Shown in pieces: positions 33,740-43,323 of a DNA stretch of 64,000 nucleotides; positions within the stretch are counted from its first letter, which is position 1, and the number at the start of each line of letters is the position of its first letter. Made by a program: the position numbers and the translations under genes. The notes under the pieces were generated by a model. That model ran no database searches. It saw nothing but the letters and a program-made list of their open reading frames with translations, and had not been told where the DNA came from. This DNA comes from Platerodrilus igneus (taxonomy: Eukaryota > Arthropoda > Insecta > Coleoptera > Lycidae): assembly GCA_036346225.1 (NCBI GenBank), contig JARFIW010001104.1, forward strand, positions 6,040,001-6,104,000, written 5' to 3'.

Positions 33740-34935
33740 ACGTATCTAGACGTAACCGAAAGAAACATAGAAATACCAGGCTAACTACCAAACGCGAAGA
33801 GTGGAGAGGATTCACCTAAACACCAAAAAAAAGGACATCGCCAACGGTTATCTATTAACAATAAGAATAAATAAAGGGTTTTATACAAACAAGCAAAAGA
33901 AATAAATTAAGCGTTACTATTTCAAAGCAAACAATTATATGATACGAACAATTTAGTACTTTAGATACGAAGTGCGCATCTCGTATTTTATACAAAATAA
34001 AACTAATCAGTAATGAAAATAAATATGTTAGAGCTTTTCTCAAACGTTTTTGCACATAAGATCTTTTGTAAAGTAAACTAATCAGTAGAAAAGAATTAAC
34101 GTGTGAGAGCTTTTGTCAAACATTCTTTTAAATTGTACATAATACTTTTTGTAAAATAAACTAATCAGTAGAAAAGAATAAGAGCGCGGGAACTTTTGTC
34201 AAACATTCTTAACAGTAGTACACCACACCTGAAGAGCGATAATATCGATTGGCAACAACAAACAATAGTCCTACAGTGTCACGTTTCTTATCACGTAACT
34301 ACACCAAACGCTGATAAGGAATATTCCTTTGATATACACAAAAAAAACAAGTTGTGTACCTGCATGTGTCGAGATACTTAGCTTGCACTCCCTCGGAAGT
34401 GAATCAGCACCGCATCGCCACGGTCGTCTGAACCCATTTACCCTGGTACCATAACGGCACTAGCGATCTACAGGCAACGGCAGTTGATCTGTGGCAAAGA
34501 ACAATTGGGCCTACATAAAAAAGAACCAATTTGGCCTCCAGCTAAGAGCTAAAAAGAGAATCTGATTAGGATGAGTAAGCGCGGAAAAACTCATCGATAC
34601 ACGCAAGATACCTCCTACTTGTCGAACAAAAAAACGTGCATCGCTCTTGAAGTACTGGAACGAGTAATGTAGAAAGTATTTCAACACACAAACTGCAGAA
34701 TCAAAAAATAGGTTCAAATAACACGAATTCGAACTGCAATCCTCACGTTATCAAAGCGTGATTAGAAAGCTGGAAAACACGCTATCAAATAATAGTAGGA
34801 TCTATTATTTCGACAAGTCTTTAGATAGGAAACACAAGAGAAAGCAATTATACTTTATGGAAATGTTTAACAATCTAACGGATACCTAAAACAAGGTATT
34901 GACTATTTAATTTATCGAATAAATTTTCATTTTAA
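33740..34935 (+). repeat. Dispersed 1.2-kb repeat, copy 1
   Basis: From TTGCTACGTATCTAGACGTA to TTGACTATTTAATTTATCG this stretch matches 45245-46290 in the same orientation. Shared blocks include AATACCAGGCTAACTACC, GAAGTGCGCATCTCGTATTT, CTACAGGCAACGGCAGTTGA and GTGCATCGCTCTTGAA. The interior holds an ~80-bp tandem (34000-34210). No long ORF is shared. The start word GCTACGTA...TAGACGTA is an imperfect palindrome, repeated once more at 61650. The class is unknown; it is likely a non-autonomous element. Confidence 0.75.
33985..34215 (+). repeat. Internal ~78-bp tandem, three units
   Basis: The phrase AATAAACTAATCAGTAG-AAAA followed by GAGAGCTTTTGTCAAAC occurs around 34000, 34073 and 34153 with small changes. 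The sister copy at 45.5 kb has only two units, so unit number has changed since the copies diverged. Confidence 0.75.
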
Positions 34936-34990
34936 AAGCAAAATGGATTTGAGTTAAAATTATGTTAAAGTGGACTTATGTGAACAGGTG

Positions 34991-35058
<68 letters not shown>

Positions 35059-35177
35059 ATACCACCCCCCTTTTATTTACTTTATTTTATTTTAATTTCG
35101 TCGCGCCCCTTCTTATAAATTTCAATGCTTTTTTTTATAATGTGCAAACACCTATTGCACGCCCGTACTTTTGCAAC

Positions 35178-35304
35178 GTTTGGTTGGTTATTTAATCAAA
35201 ATTGTTATTAAGATGCCTCGACTATTTAAAACTCTTTATTCTCAGGGTGTACACCTACTTACCGTGGGTTCAGTGGTAAGTAGATGTGCAATGCCCAACC
35301 AAAC
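35178..35304 (+). other. Nested hairpin, unit 1
   Basis: The outer stem GTTTGGTTGG (35178-35187) pairs perfectly with CCAACCAAAC (35295-35304). Inside, CTACTTACC (35255-35263) pairs with GGTAAGTAG (35275-35283) over an 11-base loop, and flanking TGTACAC/GTGCA bases extend the stem with one mismatch and one wobble. The same fold occurs in units 2 and 3. Confidence 0.7.
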
Positions 35305-35448
35305 TGCACTCTCTTTTGTTTTAGTACTAATTTTTGAATCTAGTTTTGTATATGCCAAATTTTTTATGATCAAAGTTGCCTTGTGCCAAATTAATTTAAT
35401 ACCACAAATTTATGACTTTTGACGTTATAAGATATTTAACAGCACTCA

Positions 35449-35596
35449 CCTGGATTATACTTTGTTTCCGGCCTCTCTTACTGCTGGCTCAAAATCCTCG
35501 TCGCCGTATGCGCCTTTACACGGTTGTACTATCTTGTTGAAATTCCGTTTCGCCTCCAGGTATCTTTCTTTAAATTTTAGTTGCACCCAATATCTG
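35449..35596 (-). other. Exon-like reading frame, unit 1
   Basis: On the minus strand an acceptor-like TTATTTCAG precedes 35596 and a CCAG|GTGAGT donor follows 35449. Between them a frame is open for 47 codons to a TAA eight bases before the donor. It includes R-Y-L-E-A-K-R, C-K-G-A-Y-G-D-E-D-F-E-P-A and R-E-A. Unit 2 keeps R-Y-L-E-A-R-R, C-E-G-A-Y-G-E-K-D-F-E-P-A and R-E-A, the stop and the donor. No known domain is recognised. Confidence 0.4.
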
Positions 35597-36421
35597 AAAT
35601 AAATGACCCGAATTTTAGAATTTAGAATACCCGTTTATTTTACTTCCCATGCGCTAATTCTTCCGTCGTAGTTTCTGCGTTGACTCTTCCACTTCCAATT
35701 ACTGCTCTTACGTGTTCTCTTAATTTCGCTCCTCTTGTTCCAAATTAATCCGTCCGCCTTTAATCCGTACTCAATCTAAATCTATCGTCGTCCTATTCAA
35801 AATCACTCAATGCCCCGCTACATATACATCCATATCAAAACCAATCTTCGTCCCTGTTTATAACCACTCAATGCCCTGCTACTTATAAATCTATATCCAA
35901 ATCGATCCCAAATATTCTTCCTTCTTACAATTCCAATCCGATGCCTTCTGCCTTTATTAATATCGTTCCAAATCTATCTTACTATTCGTCGCTTCGCCGT
36001 CGCACTAATATCAATCTTTACTCTTCCTTGTCGTCGCTATTACTTATTTATGTACCGCTGCTGCTCTTTACCCTTCTTTAATAATCAAACTATTTCAAAA
36101 TCAAACACGTTTATTAATCTTCAAAATCTTTACACAAATTAGCGCAGTTCTTTAAAATACGTCTTTATACCAAAAATATTCAAAATAAACTCCCCTTGTT
36201 TACTTTCCAAGGTGATAATTATAACATTACTGCCTACTACATTACAAATTACATAAACTAAAACCGTCCAATAATATTTAAACACTAAGTTTGTGTCGCA
36301 CATACCATAAATTATGTCCTTTTACACTTTCATAGTTTTCACATAATATTCTAGTATTGGTTCTAAATATTTTACAATCCTTCAATCACATTTGACATTG
36401 TTATTACTTATAATTTTGAAA

Positions 36422-36610
36422 TTACATATTCGTCCAAAAGTTGATTCTAATTAAACAAAAGCCAAAATAAATCACACATGACCCTGGATCGGCGTGGTTG
36501 ATAGTGGACATCCATAGACGCATCCGGTTTTCGGACGGCAAATGTACTTTCAATGGCCTATTAAATTCTAACTCAGTATAAACCCTTGAGCACTGTGCAT
36601 CTTTTATCAC
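36422..36610 (-). other. Exon-like ORF, unit 1
   Basis: A 62-codon frame contains F-N-R-P-L-K-V-H-L-P-S-E-N-R-M-R-L-W-M. Unit 2 (about 38325-38215) preserves F-N-R-P-L, V-H-L-P-T-E-N-R-M-R-L-W-M and A-D-P-G-S without frame breaks in the shared core, while its flanks contain stops. The P-S-E-N-x-x-x-x-L-W spacing is slightly reminiscent of a THAP domain, but no C2CH zinc ligands are visible, so I make no call. Confidence 0.35.
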
Positions 36611-36799
36611 GTCATCAAGTCATTTTAATTTGCCTCTTGGCACTTATATTTCAACTACCATTTTGAATACTTTAGCATATGTAAAGTACGGCAAACATAC
36701 ATTTTAAATTATGTGATCAGAAATATGGATCATTTTACTTGGCATACACTACCTTCTACTAAACAACCCTTAGAACCCTTGGTAGCTCCCTCTGACACT

Positions 36800-36801
<2 letters not shown>

Positions 36802-36840
<39 letters not shown>

Positions 36841-38565
36841 CCGCCCCCCACACACTCTTTTTGTTTGTTGCGCGCCTTTTCTTATTAATTTAATGATTTT
36901 ATACGATGTGCAAATACTTATTTCACGCCACGTATTTTAGCAACGTTTGGTTGGTTAATTAAATCAAAATTGTTTTTAATCTGCCTCGACTATATGAACT
37001 CTTTCTTCTCAGGGTATCCACCTACTTACCGTGGGTTCAGTGGTAAGTAGATGTGCAATGCCCAACCAAACTGCACTATCTTTTGTTTTAGTACCTTTTT
37101 AGAATTTACTTTTGTATATGCCAAATTTTATGTGATCCACGTAGCCTTGTGCCAAATTAATTAATACCACAAAATTTATGACTTTGACGTTATAATACAC
37201 CGTACTCACCTGGATTATACGTCGTAACTGGCCTCTCTTAATGCTGGCTCAAAATCCTTTTCGCCGTATGCGCCTTCACAAGGTTTCACTATCACTTTGA
37301 ACTGCCGTCTAGCCTCCAGGTACCTTTTCTTTAATTTTGCTGCGCCCAAATCTAAAATAAATATAACCCGAATTTAGAATACCCTTTTTATCTACTTCCC
37401 CTGCGCTAATTCTTCCTTAGTAATTTCTTCTTTGACTTGTACCCGTCCACCTGCTACTCATACGCTGCCTTCTAATTTTTCTCCTCCCGTTCTAAATCAA
37501 TCCAAATCTATCCTCGTTCCTGTTTACCACTTAATCCAAATCTATCTTCGTTCCTGTTTACCAATCAATCCAAATCTATCTTCGTTCCTGTTTACCAATC
37601 AATCCAAACCTATCTTCGTTCCTGTTTACCACTCAAAGCCCCGCTACATATAAATCCATATCCAAATCAATCCTTATATTTTTCACTCTTATGTTTCTCA
37701 CTCGATGCCTTCTACCTATATAATCTCGTTCCAATTCAAACTTATCTTCCGCCGGTTCGCTGTCGCACTAATTCCAATATTACCTTTTATTCGTCGCCGC
37801 TATTAATTCTTTATACACTGATGCTTCTCTTTACTCTTCTTTATAAATCAAACTCTTACAATTCAATCACATTTATTTACTCTTCCAAAAATATTTATAC
37901 AATTTAGCGCAGTCTTATAAAACACGTCTATACACAAAAATAATTCGAAATCGATTTTTTTTGTTTACTATCCTAGGTGATAATTACAACATTTTCTGCC
38001 TACTCTATTACATATTATATAAAATAAAACATCCAATAACATTTTATCACTGAGTTCGTGTCACAAATACCTTAAATTTTGTCTTTTACACTTTCCTATT
38101 TTATACATAATATTCTATCATTGGTCCTAAATGTTTCACAACCCTTCAATCATATTTGACACTGCTATTACTTATAATTTTGAGATTACATGTTTGTCCA
38201 AAAGTTGATTCTAGTAAAATAAAATCCAAAATAATTCACATATGAACCTGGATCTGCGAGGTTAATAGTGGACATCCATAGACGCATCCGGTTTTCGGTT
38301 GGCAAATGTACGTTCAATGGCCTATTAAACTATAACTCAGTATAAAACCTTGAGCACTGTGTATTATATCACGTTATCAAGTCATTATAATTTACGTCTT
38401 GGCACTTACATTTCAACTAACATTTTAAATACTTTAACGTATGTAAAGTACGGCAAACATACATTTTAAAATTACGGGATCTGATATATGGATTATTTTA
38501 TTTGGCATACACTACCTTCTACACAAAACCACCCTTAGAACCCTTGTGGCTCCTCCTGACATTAC
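36802..38565 (+). repeat. 1.8-kb tandem family, unit 2
   Basis: This is a head-to-tail copy of unit 1: TA run (36802-36837), C-rich block, hairpin (36945-37071), exon-like frame (about 37345-37216, minus), 34-bp minisatellite, second frame (about 38325-38215, minus), end at CTGACATTACA. The neighbouring TA run (38566-38590) marks the outer boundary. Divergence from unit 1 is moderate, with many small indels. Confidence 0.8.
37499..37638 (+). repeat. 34-bp minisatellite, four units
   Basis: TCCAAATCTATC plus TTCGTTCCTGTTTACCA starts at 37501, 37535, 37569 and 37603, an exact 34-base period. Unit 1 has only a diverged pair of longer repeats in the equivalent place (35790-35900). The plus-strand ORF over it (37432-37653) is a product of the repeat. 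Confidence 0.85.
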
Positions 38566-38590
38566 AATATATATATATATATATATATAT

Positions 38591-41500
38591 AGTGTTGTTG
38601 GAAAATTTAAGAATAGAAATGCGGGTAATGCCTTAACCAGGAAAAAAGGTATTTCATTTATGTTGAAAAACAAACGCAACACTATAGATTCCTACCGTCC
38701 TTTTAATTACCTTTAACTTGTTCCGAATGTTACAAGTTAGTAGCCAACTTCACTGCAAATTTGTAAAGAAAAATAAATTTTGAACCTAATGATGGCGTTG
38801 CCGTACATTTAGACGACAGAGCAGGTTTACCGAGAAGCAAAGGACTCTATGCCTACCTTAAACTACTTCTAAAAACAGAGCAAACCATTCTGTAGATAAT
38901 TAAATTGTTATTTCATTGCATTGTAATTTGTGTAATGTTGTGCCCTCTGTAGAACCACGCCTGGTACTAAGTACGTTTGTCTGTAACTGGCATCTGACCT
39001 TAATAACTCTCATTCACATGATTTTCAGAAAACTGTTGTATGCACAGAATTGTTTACAAAATACCATGGTAGTCACTTTAAATCAGATTTTGATGTTGTT
39101 GAAAAACCCTCTATGATAAGGGAACAATGCCAGTTGATAACGATAGGCTATTACTCATTACTCACCTAAATAACAAGAACTAACGGCTTGACGCGCAGAA
39201 AGTAGGAAAAGTAGCTAAAACATTGCATTTTGCAGATTCTAGAACACATTCTGATCAGTGGGTTCTTACAAACCTCCCGGGGTATTTATAACATAAATGA
39301 GGGATATGTAAAAATTAAAATTAAGCGGGAGGGGTCGAGTAGTTTACAAAATGTTTAACATAGAGTAATATAATTGTGACTAATTTTCATAATCATGAAC
39401 GTTTAAACAGACCCGTGCTGTACATACGGACACAACGGTGACAGAGGATCATAGGCACTGTCGAAAGAAAATAGAAATCGTATACACTTGTCGACTGATA
39501 GCTGCGAATGGTAAAATACATCGAGGTGTTTAATGTTTTTGTGATTATTTTGCCGTGTGTTCTCGTTGAGGCAAATTTACTATATATTTAATTTAAATTG
39601 AGTTGTTTTCGCGCTGCAGTTATTCAGCTGTTGCGATTCGTTGATGGCATCGGCCATGTTCGCATGTGCTAGAATTGTGATTGGCTCTTGGGCTTTATGC
39701 ATGTAAAAAGTTGAGATGGCAATGTAATAGTTTATGTGAATGCTTGTAATTAATACGCAATCATGTATAATTAAATACTTTTCAGATATACTAAATGTAA
39801 TATTGGTGATAAATTGTATTAAAATATTTATTTGCGTCCTAAGTGGTAGCACAGCGAGGTAAATGCTAAAATTGCGTAATAATTATGGTACGCTGACATG
39901 TTGGAATTTGGTATGGCCGCCAAAAACGAAATCACCATTTGTAGTGATGCGTAGTGTTTCTAAGTCGATTTCTCATTGGTTGATAATTTTTGCAAATATT
40001 ATAGAGTACATTTCGATATTTGAAGGTACTTGTTAGAATAGCTCAGTAACCACTTGTACGTTTCTGAACGCATTCCGTGATGTAAGAATTTACAGTATAA
40101 GGGGCGCATGTGTAGGAATGATCGATTTACTCAACAAGGGTAAAGGACTTTGTTTTTAGATTTCAAGATGGCAGGTTGAAAGATTTTACTTGGCGGGTTT
40201 TTATTAAAAGTAATGTTTTTATGTTGATAATTAGTTGCTATTTAAGGTAATCTGATTACATCTGGTAATTCCAGCCTTGTTTTGAGTGTAATGTTGGTAC
40301 TTATTGTAAAACTGTTAGTTATTTAATCATTGAAGGAAATATTTATGTGTTAACTGTTGCTTTTGGATTAGAATTTGATGCTGGTGGTTTTACTTATGAC
40401 GTTTAATATGTAATTTAATGAGATTTACGAATTTTTATTGAACCTGTTTATGAATAAATGAGTGTTGTTTGTTGTAATGACCGAAAATTAATATTTATTT
40501 ATATAAAATAATATTTATTTAGTATTTAATACAGAGTTCAAACTTCCATTGCATCGCAATTATTGCAGAATCAATAGTAAGTGTACTTGTAGTGTACCCT
40601 TTTGCAAATAATAGGAAGTTGGCTAGTCTTTGTGAAATATTTTGTAATACGTGCTGGAAATTGTTAATGTATGTATGTGGGCGCGTGTGATCGAGTCTTG
40701 TTGCATATTACTAACATTTTATGTTCGTGCAAGGAGGAACATTGGAAGTCAAGGCAGATTTTACCTTCTTAGTAACCCCCTCTTTAACTTTAGCTGGGTA
40801 GTATTGGTTATCTGACCTCAGTACCTACCAGAAAAGACTAGCTGGTCTACACTAACGTTTCTTCAGTTGTCATGTGTGGAATGTCTAGGTAACAGTTGAC
40901 ATCCCGTTAAATTCAATATTGGTGATCTGCGTACTTGCACGTTACCCGTCCTTGTCGGGATGTGCCAAATGCAGTTGAAAGTGTGAGGGCAGTTTGGGGT
41001 TTTCTCTGCCGTGCCCTTTCCCCAATCGCCCAGGTTGAGTACGGCACTGTTTGCTTTAAATATCATTTTTCTATGCTTTCATGCGAATGACATATTTAGT
41101 GGTTATTATTTTGATTAATAGTCAAGTTAGGTAAATTCTGTAGTTTTATTTCAAACCTTCCCTCCTTAACGCCATCTTCCCAGTGTGAACTTGGGTCACA
41201 TTATAACAACACAACGTCGGAGTCGTCGGGCCACTGCGACTAGATGTTAGATCATGGAGTCCGGTGTGCTGTTTATAGAGGGGTTTGGGTCAGCCTTCAA
41301 GTTGGTTACACTACACATTTAAAATTATTTATGAAGAATAATTTACGTCCGGATTTTGTTTCCCGTTATTGCACTTATACGAAATTAATTAGATGGTACG
41401 TAGTGGTTTGGATACCTTGGTCTTATTTGTTGGCGAATGCTCCACGTGTTTTTCGAATATTCGCATTTATTAGATAGCACACTTCAGTATTGCCCATTTG

Positions 41501-42334
41501 TTAAATTTAAGGGGCCATTTCTGTAAGTATTTTTTTAAGACTTATAAAGGTCGATCTGTTGTAAATCGTTAATTATTAATTTTAATGTATTCTTATTATT
41601 TATAGACTGGGAGATAAATGTATCGTGGTAGTAGCGTCTAACAGGTACGGATGTTTCTTATGGAGGGACGCAGCATTTTAACTGCGGGGGGTTGCACGGG
41701 TTCATGGACGATTGAATACGGGGCAGTAGAGGTAGGACGCTTAACAGGTAAACATGTTGATAGTTAAATCTAATTGTACAGAAGGTATTTGAAATAAAGT
41801 CGGAAAACGTGCGAATGCATCCTTAAATAACCATTTTATATTCATTGATAGCAACGATGTTACAAGAATGCAGTTTTAGAGAAGGTATGAAACATTAATG
41901 TTCACAATATTTTATAAGCACGTGCCAAAGTGACGAACACAACCGGTTAAAATGACGTGTAACCGTTGTCAGATAAGATTGTGGGATACCGCCTGCATTC
42001 GGTAAGATTGTGTTAAAAATTAGTGTTGTGCTGTGAACCTCGACATCATCTGCTACTGAAAAAGCCGCCTTCGTGGGAATTATCATTTCACTGATTTTGT
42101 TAACGTCGATTGCGTCAAAAGGTGAGTGGAGAGAATATTGTAGTAATTTTACGTTTGACTTAAACCAAAGTGATTCGAGTTAAATCTTCATACCTTGGAC
42201 CCAGAATTTTCCAGTTAAAGTGTGTGCTATTATTAATAAAACACCATGTGCAGAAATATATGAAAGTCATTCTTGTTTCTGCTTACTAACACACACACGT
42301 GTTAATCTTGAAGAGATTATCATTGTTTTTTTTA
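38591..42334. other. Anonymous interval, possibly host intergenic/5' gene flank
   Basis: I recognise no gene. ATTGGTTGAT (CCAAT-box-like) near 39975 and an AAGATGGC word near 40166 are promoter-like but weak. An acceptor-like run is absent near the few ORFs (all under 91 codons). The stretch before the piggyBac end holds a CTAACACACACACGTGTTAATCTTG word (about 42285) that recurs just beyond the other piggyBac end (about 46684). Confidence 0.35.
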
Positions 42335-42542
42335 TTAACCCTTCATGGGTCGCGCGCGGAATGTGGGCCCGTACCGTTGCATTCCTACGCATAGTTTTAA
42401 GAAGACATTACCTACCACCCACTTCCTTTGTGTAGCTTCTTGAATAGGTTACTTGCAACTTTGCGGATTCACAGATCTCGCGCGACATTTAGCGTTATAT
42501 CAATTGCACTATACCAAACATTATAAAACCGTAAGGACGAGG

Positions 42543-43231
42543 GAGGTCCGATAAGTACTTAACCTACAAAAGAAAAACGAAAATTTTAAAAAAGTAGCGA
42601 TTTATTTCTCAACATAGTTTCCTTTTAGCTCGATACACTTGACCAAACGATGCTCCAACTTCTTTAACCCGTCTGAAACATAAGTTTTCTCGAGGTCTGC
42701 AAAGTAGGCCTCCGTGGCGGCGATGACCTCCTCATTCGACTCAAATTTCTGCCCGGCGAGTGACTTTTTCAAGTTTGGGAACAAAACGAAGTCGCACGGG
42801 GTCAAATCTGGAGAATACAATGGATGGGGTAGCAGTTCTTTGGCAGTCGCGAGGGCGATTGCGCTTGTTGTCTGGAGCGACCAAATGCGGCACCCATTTC
42901 GCCAACAGCTATCTCATGCCCAAAATTTCATGCAGGATATGACCCACGCGGTCTTTTGAAATGCCTACTTTCTCAGCCATCTCGCGCACCTTAAATCGGC
43001 GCTCTTTGATTTTGCTGCGTGATTTCCTTTCCAAAAACAAGAATCGAATCACCGACCGATATTACTCTTTTTTCATTTTTCTAAAATCCGCAGACACGCC
43101 CACTTCCACACTCTTTCAAAACAACGATTCGGCTGAAAGTTCGACAGCAGCCGTCTACTAAAATGTACTACACGATAGTAAATTTCTATTGCGATAGTGG
43201 CGCCATCGGGCGGTGAGGCTAAGTACTTATC
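42543..43231 (-). mobile_element. Internally deleted mariner element
   Basis: The inverted ends read GAGGTCCGATAAGTACTTA... at the left (about 42545) and, as complement, CACGATAAGTACTTAGCCTCACC at the right (ending about 43231). The length of 690 bp compares with about 1.3 kb for intact mariner. The minus strand encodes both the N-terminal DNA-binding remnant and the transposase C terminus. It lies between the piggyBac left end and the transposase start. Confidence 0.8.
42602..43150 (-). pseudogene. mariner transposase, central part deleted
   Basis: The C-terminal 72 codons (42820-42602) include Y-S-P-D-L-T-P-C-D-F with the third catalytic Asp of the D,D34D triad, then L-F-P-N-L-K-K-S-L and the conserved tail. 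Upstream, in other frames, the second helix-turn-helix region can be read (S-K-D-R-V-G-H-I-L near 42960, then L-L-A-K-W-V-P-H-L and P-D-N-K-R-N-R near 42870). The catalytic core with the first two Asp residues is missing, so about 600 bases were lost. It is inactive. Confidence 0.85.
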
Positions 43232-43323
43232 GTGGTTGTTGATTATTTATAACAATTTATTTACGAATTATTATTTTCAGTTATTTACTAAAATTGTACT
43301 TTAAATGAATTTTTTTAGATAAA

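Larger units (their letters stand above)
34993..36801 (+). repeat. 1.8-kb tandem family, unit 1
   Basis: The unit opens with a TA dinucleotide run (34993-35054), then a C-rich block, a conserved hairpin (35178-35304), a minus-strand exon-like frame (35596-35449), pyrimidine-rich filler with internal duplications, a second minus-strand frame (36610-36422), and ends at CTGACACTACA just before the next TA run. It is followed head-to-tail by unit 2. A third, partial unit begins at 63554. I do not recognise the family. Confidence 0.8.

Noticed and set aside
36422..36610. THAP domain
   Set aside because: The P-S-E-N-x4-L-W spacing is suggestive, but the C2CH zinc ligands are missing.
37499..37638. 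Direct repeats as a CRISPR array
   Set aside because: The 34-base period is a continuous minisatellite without unique spacers in a eukaryotic genome.
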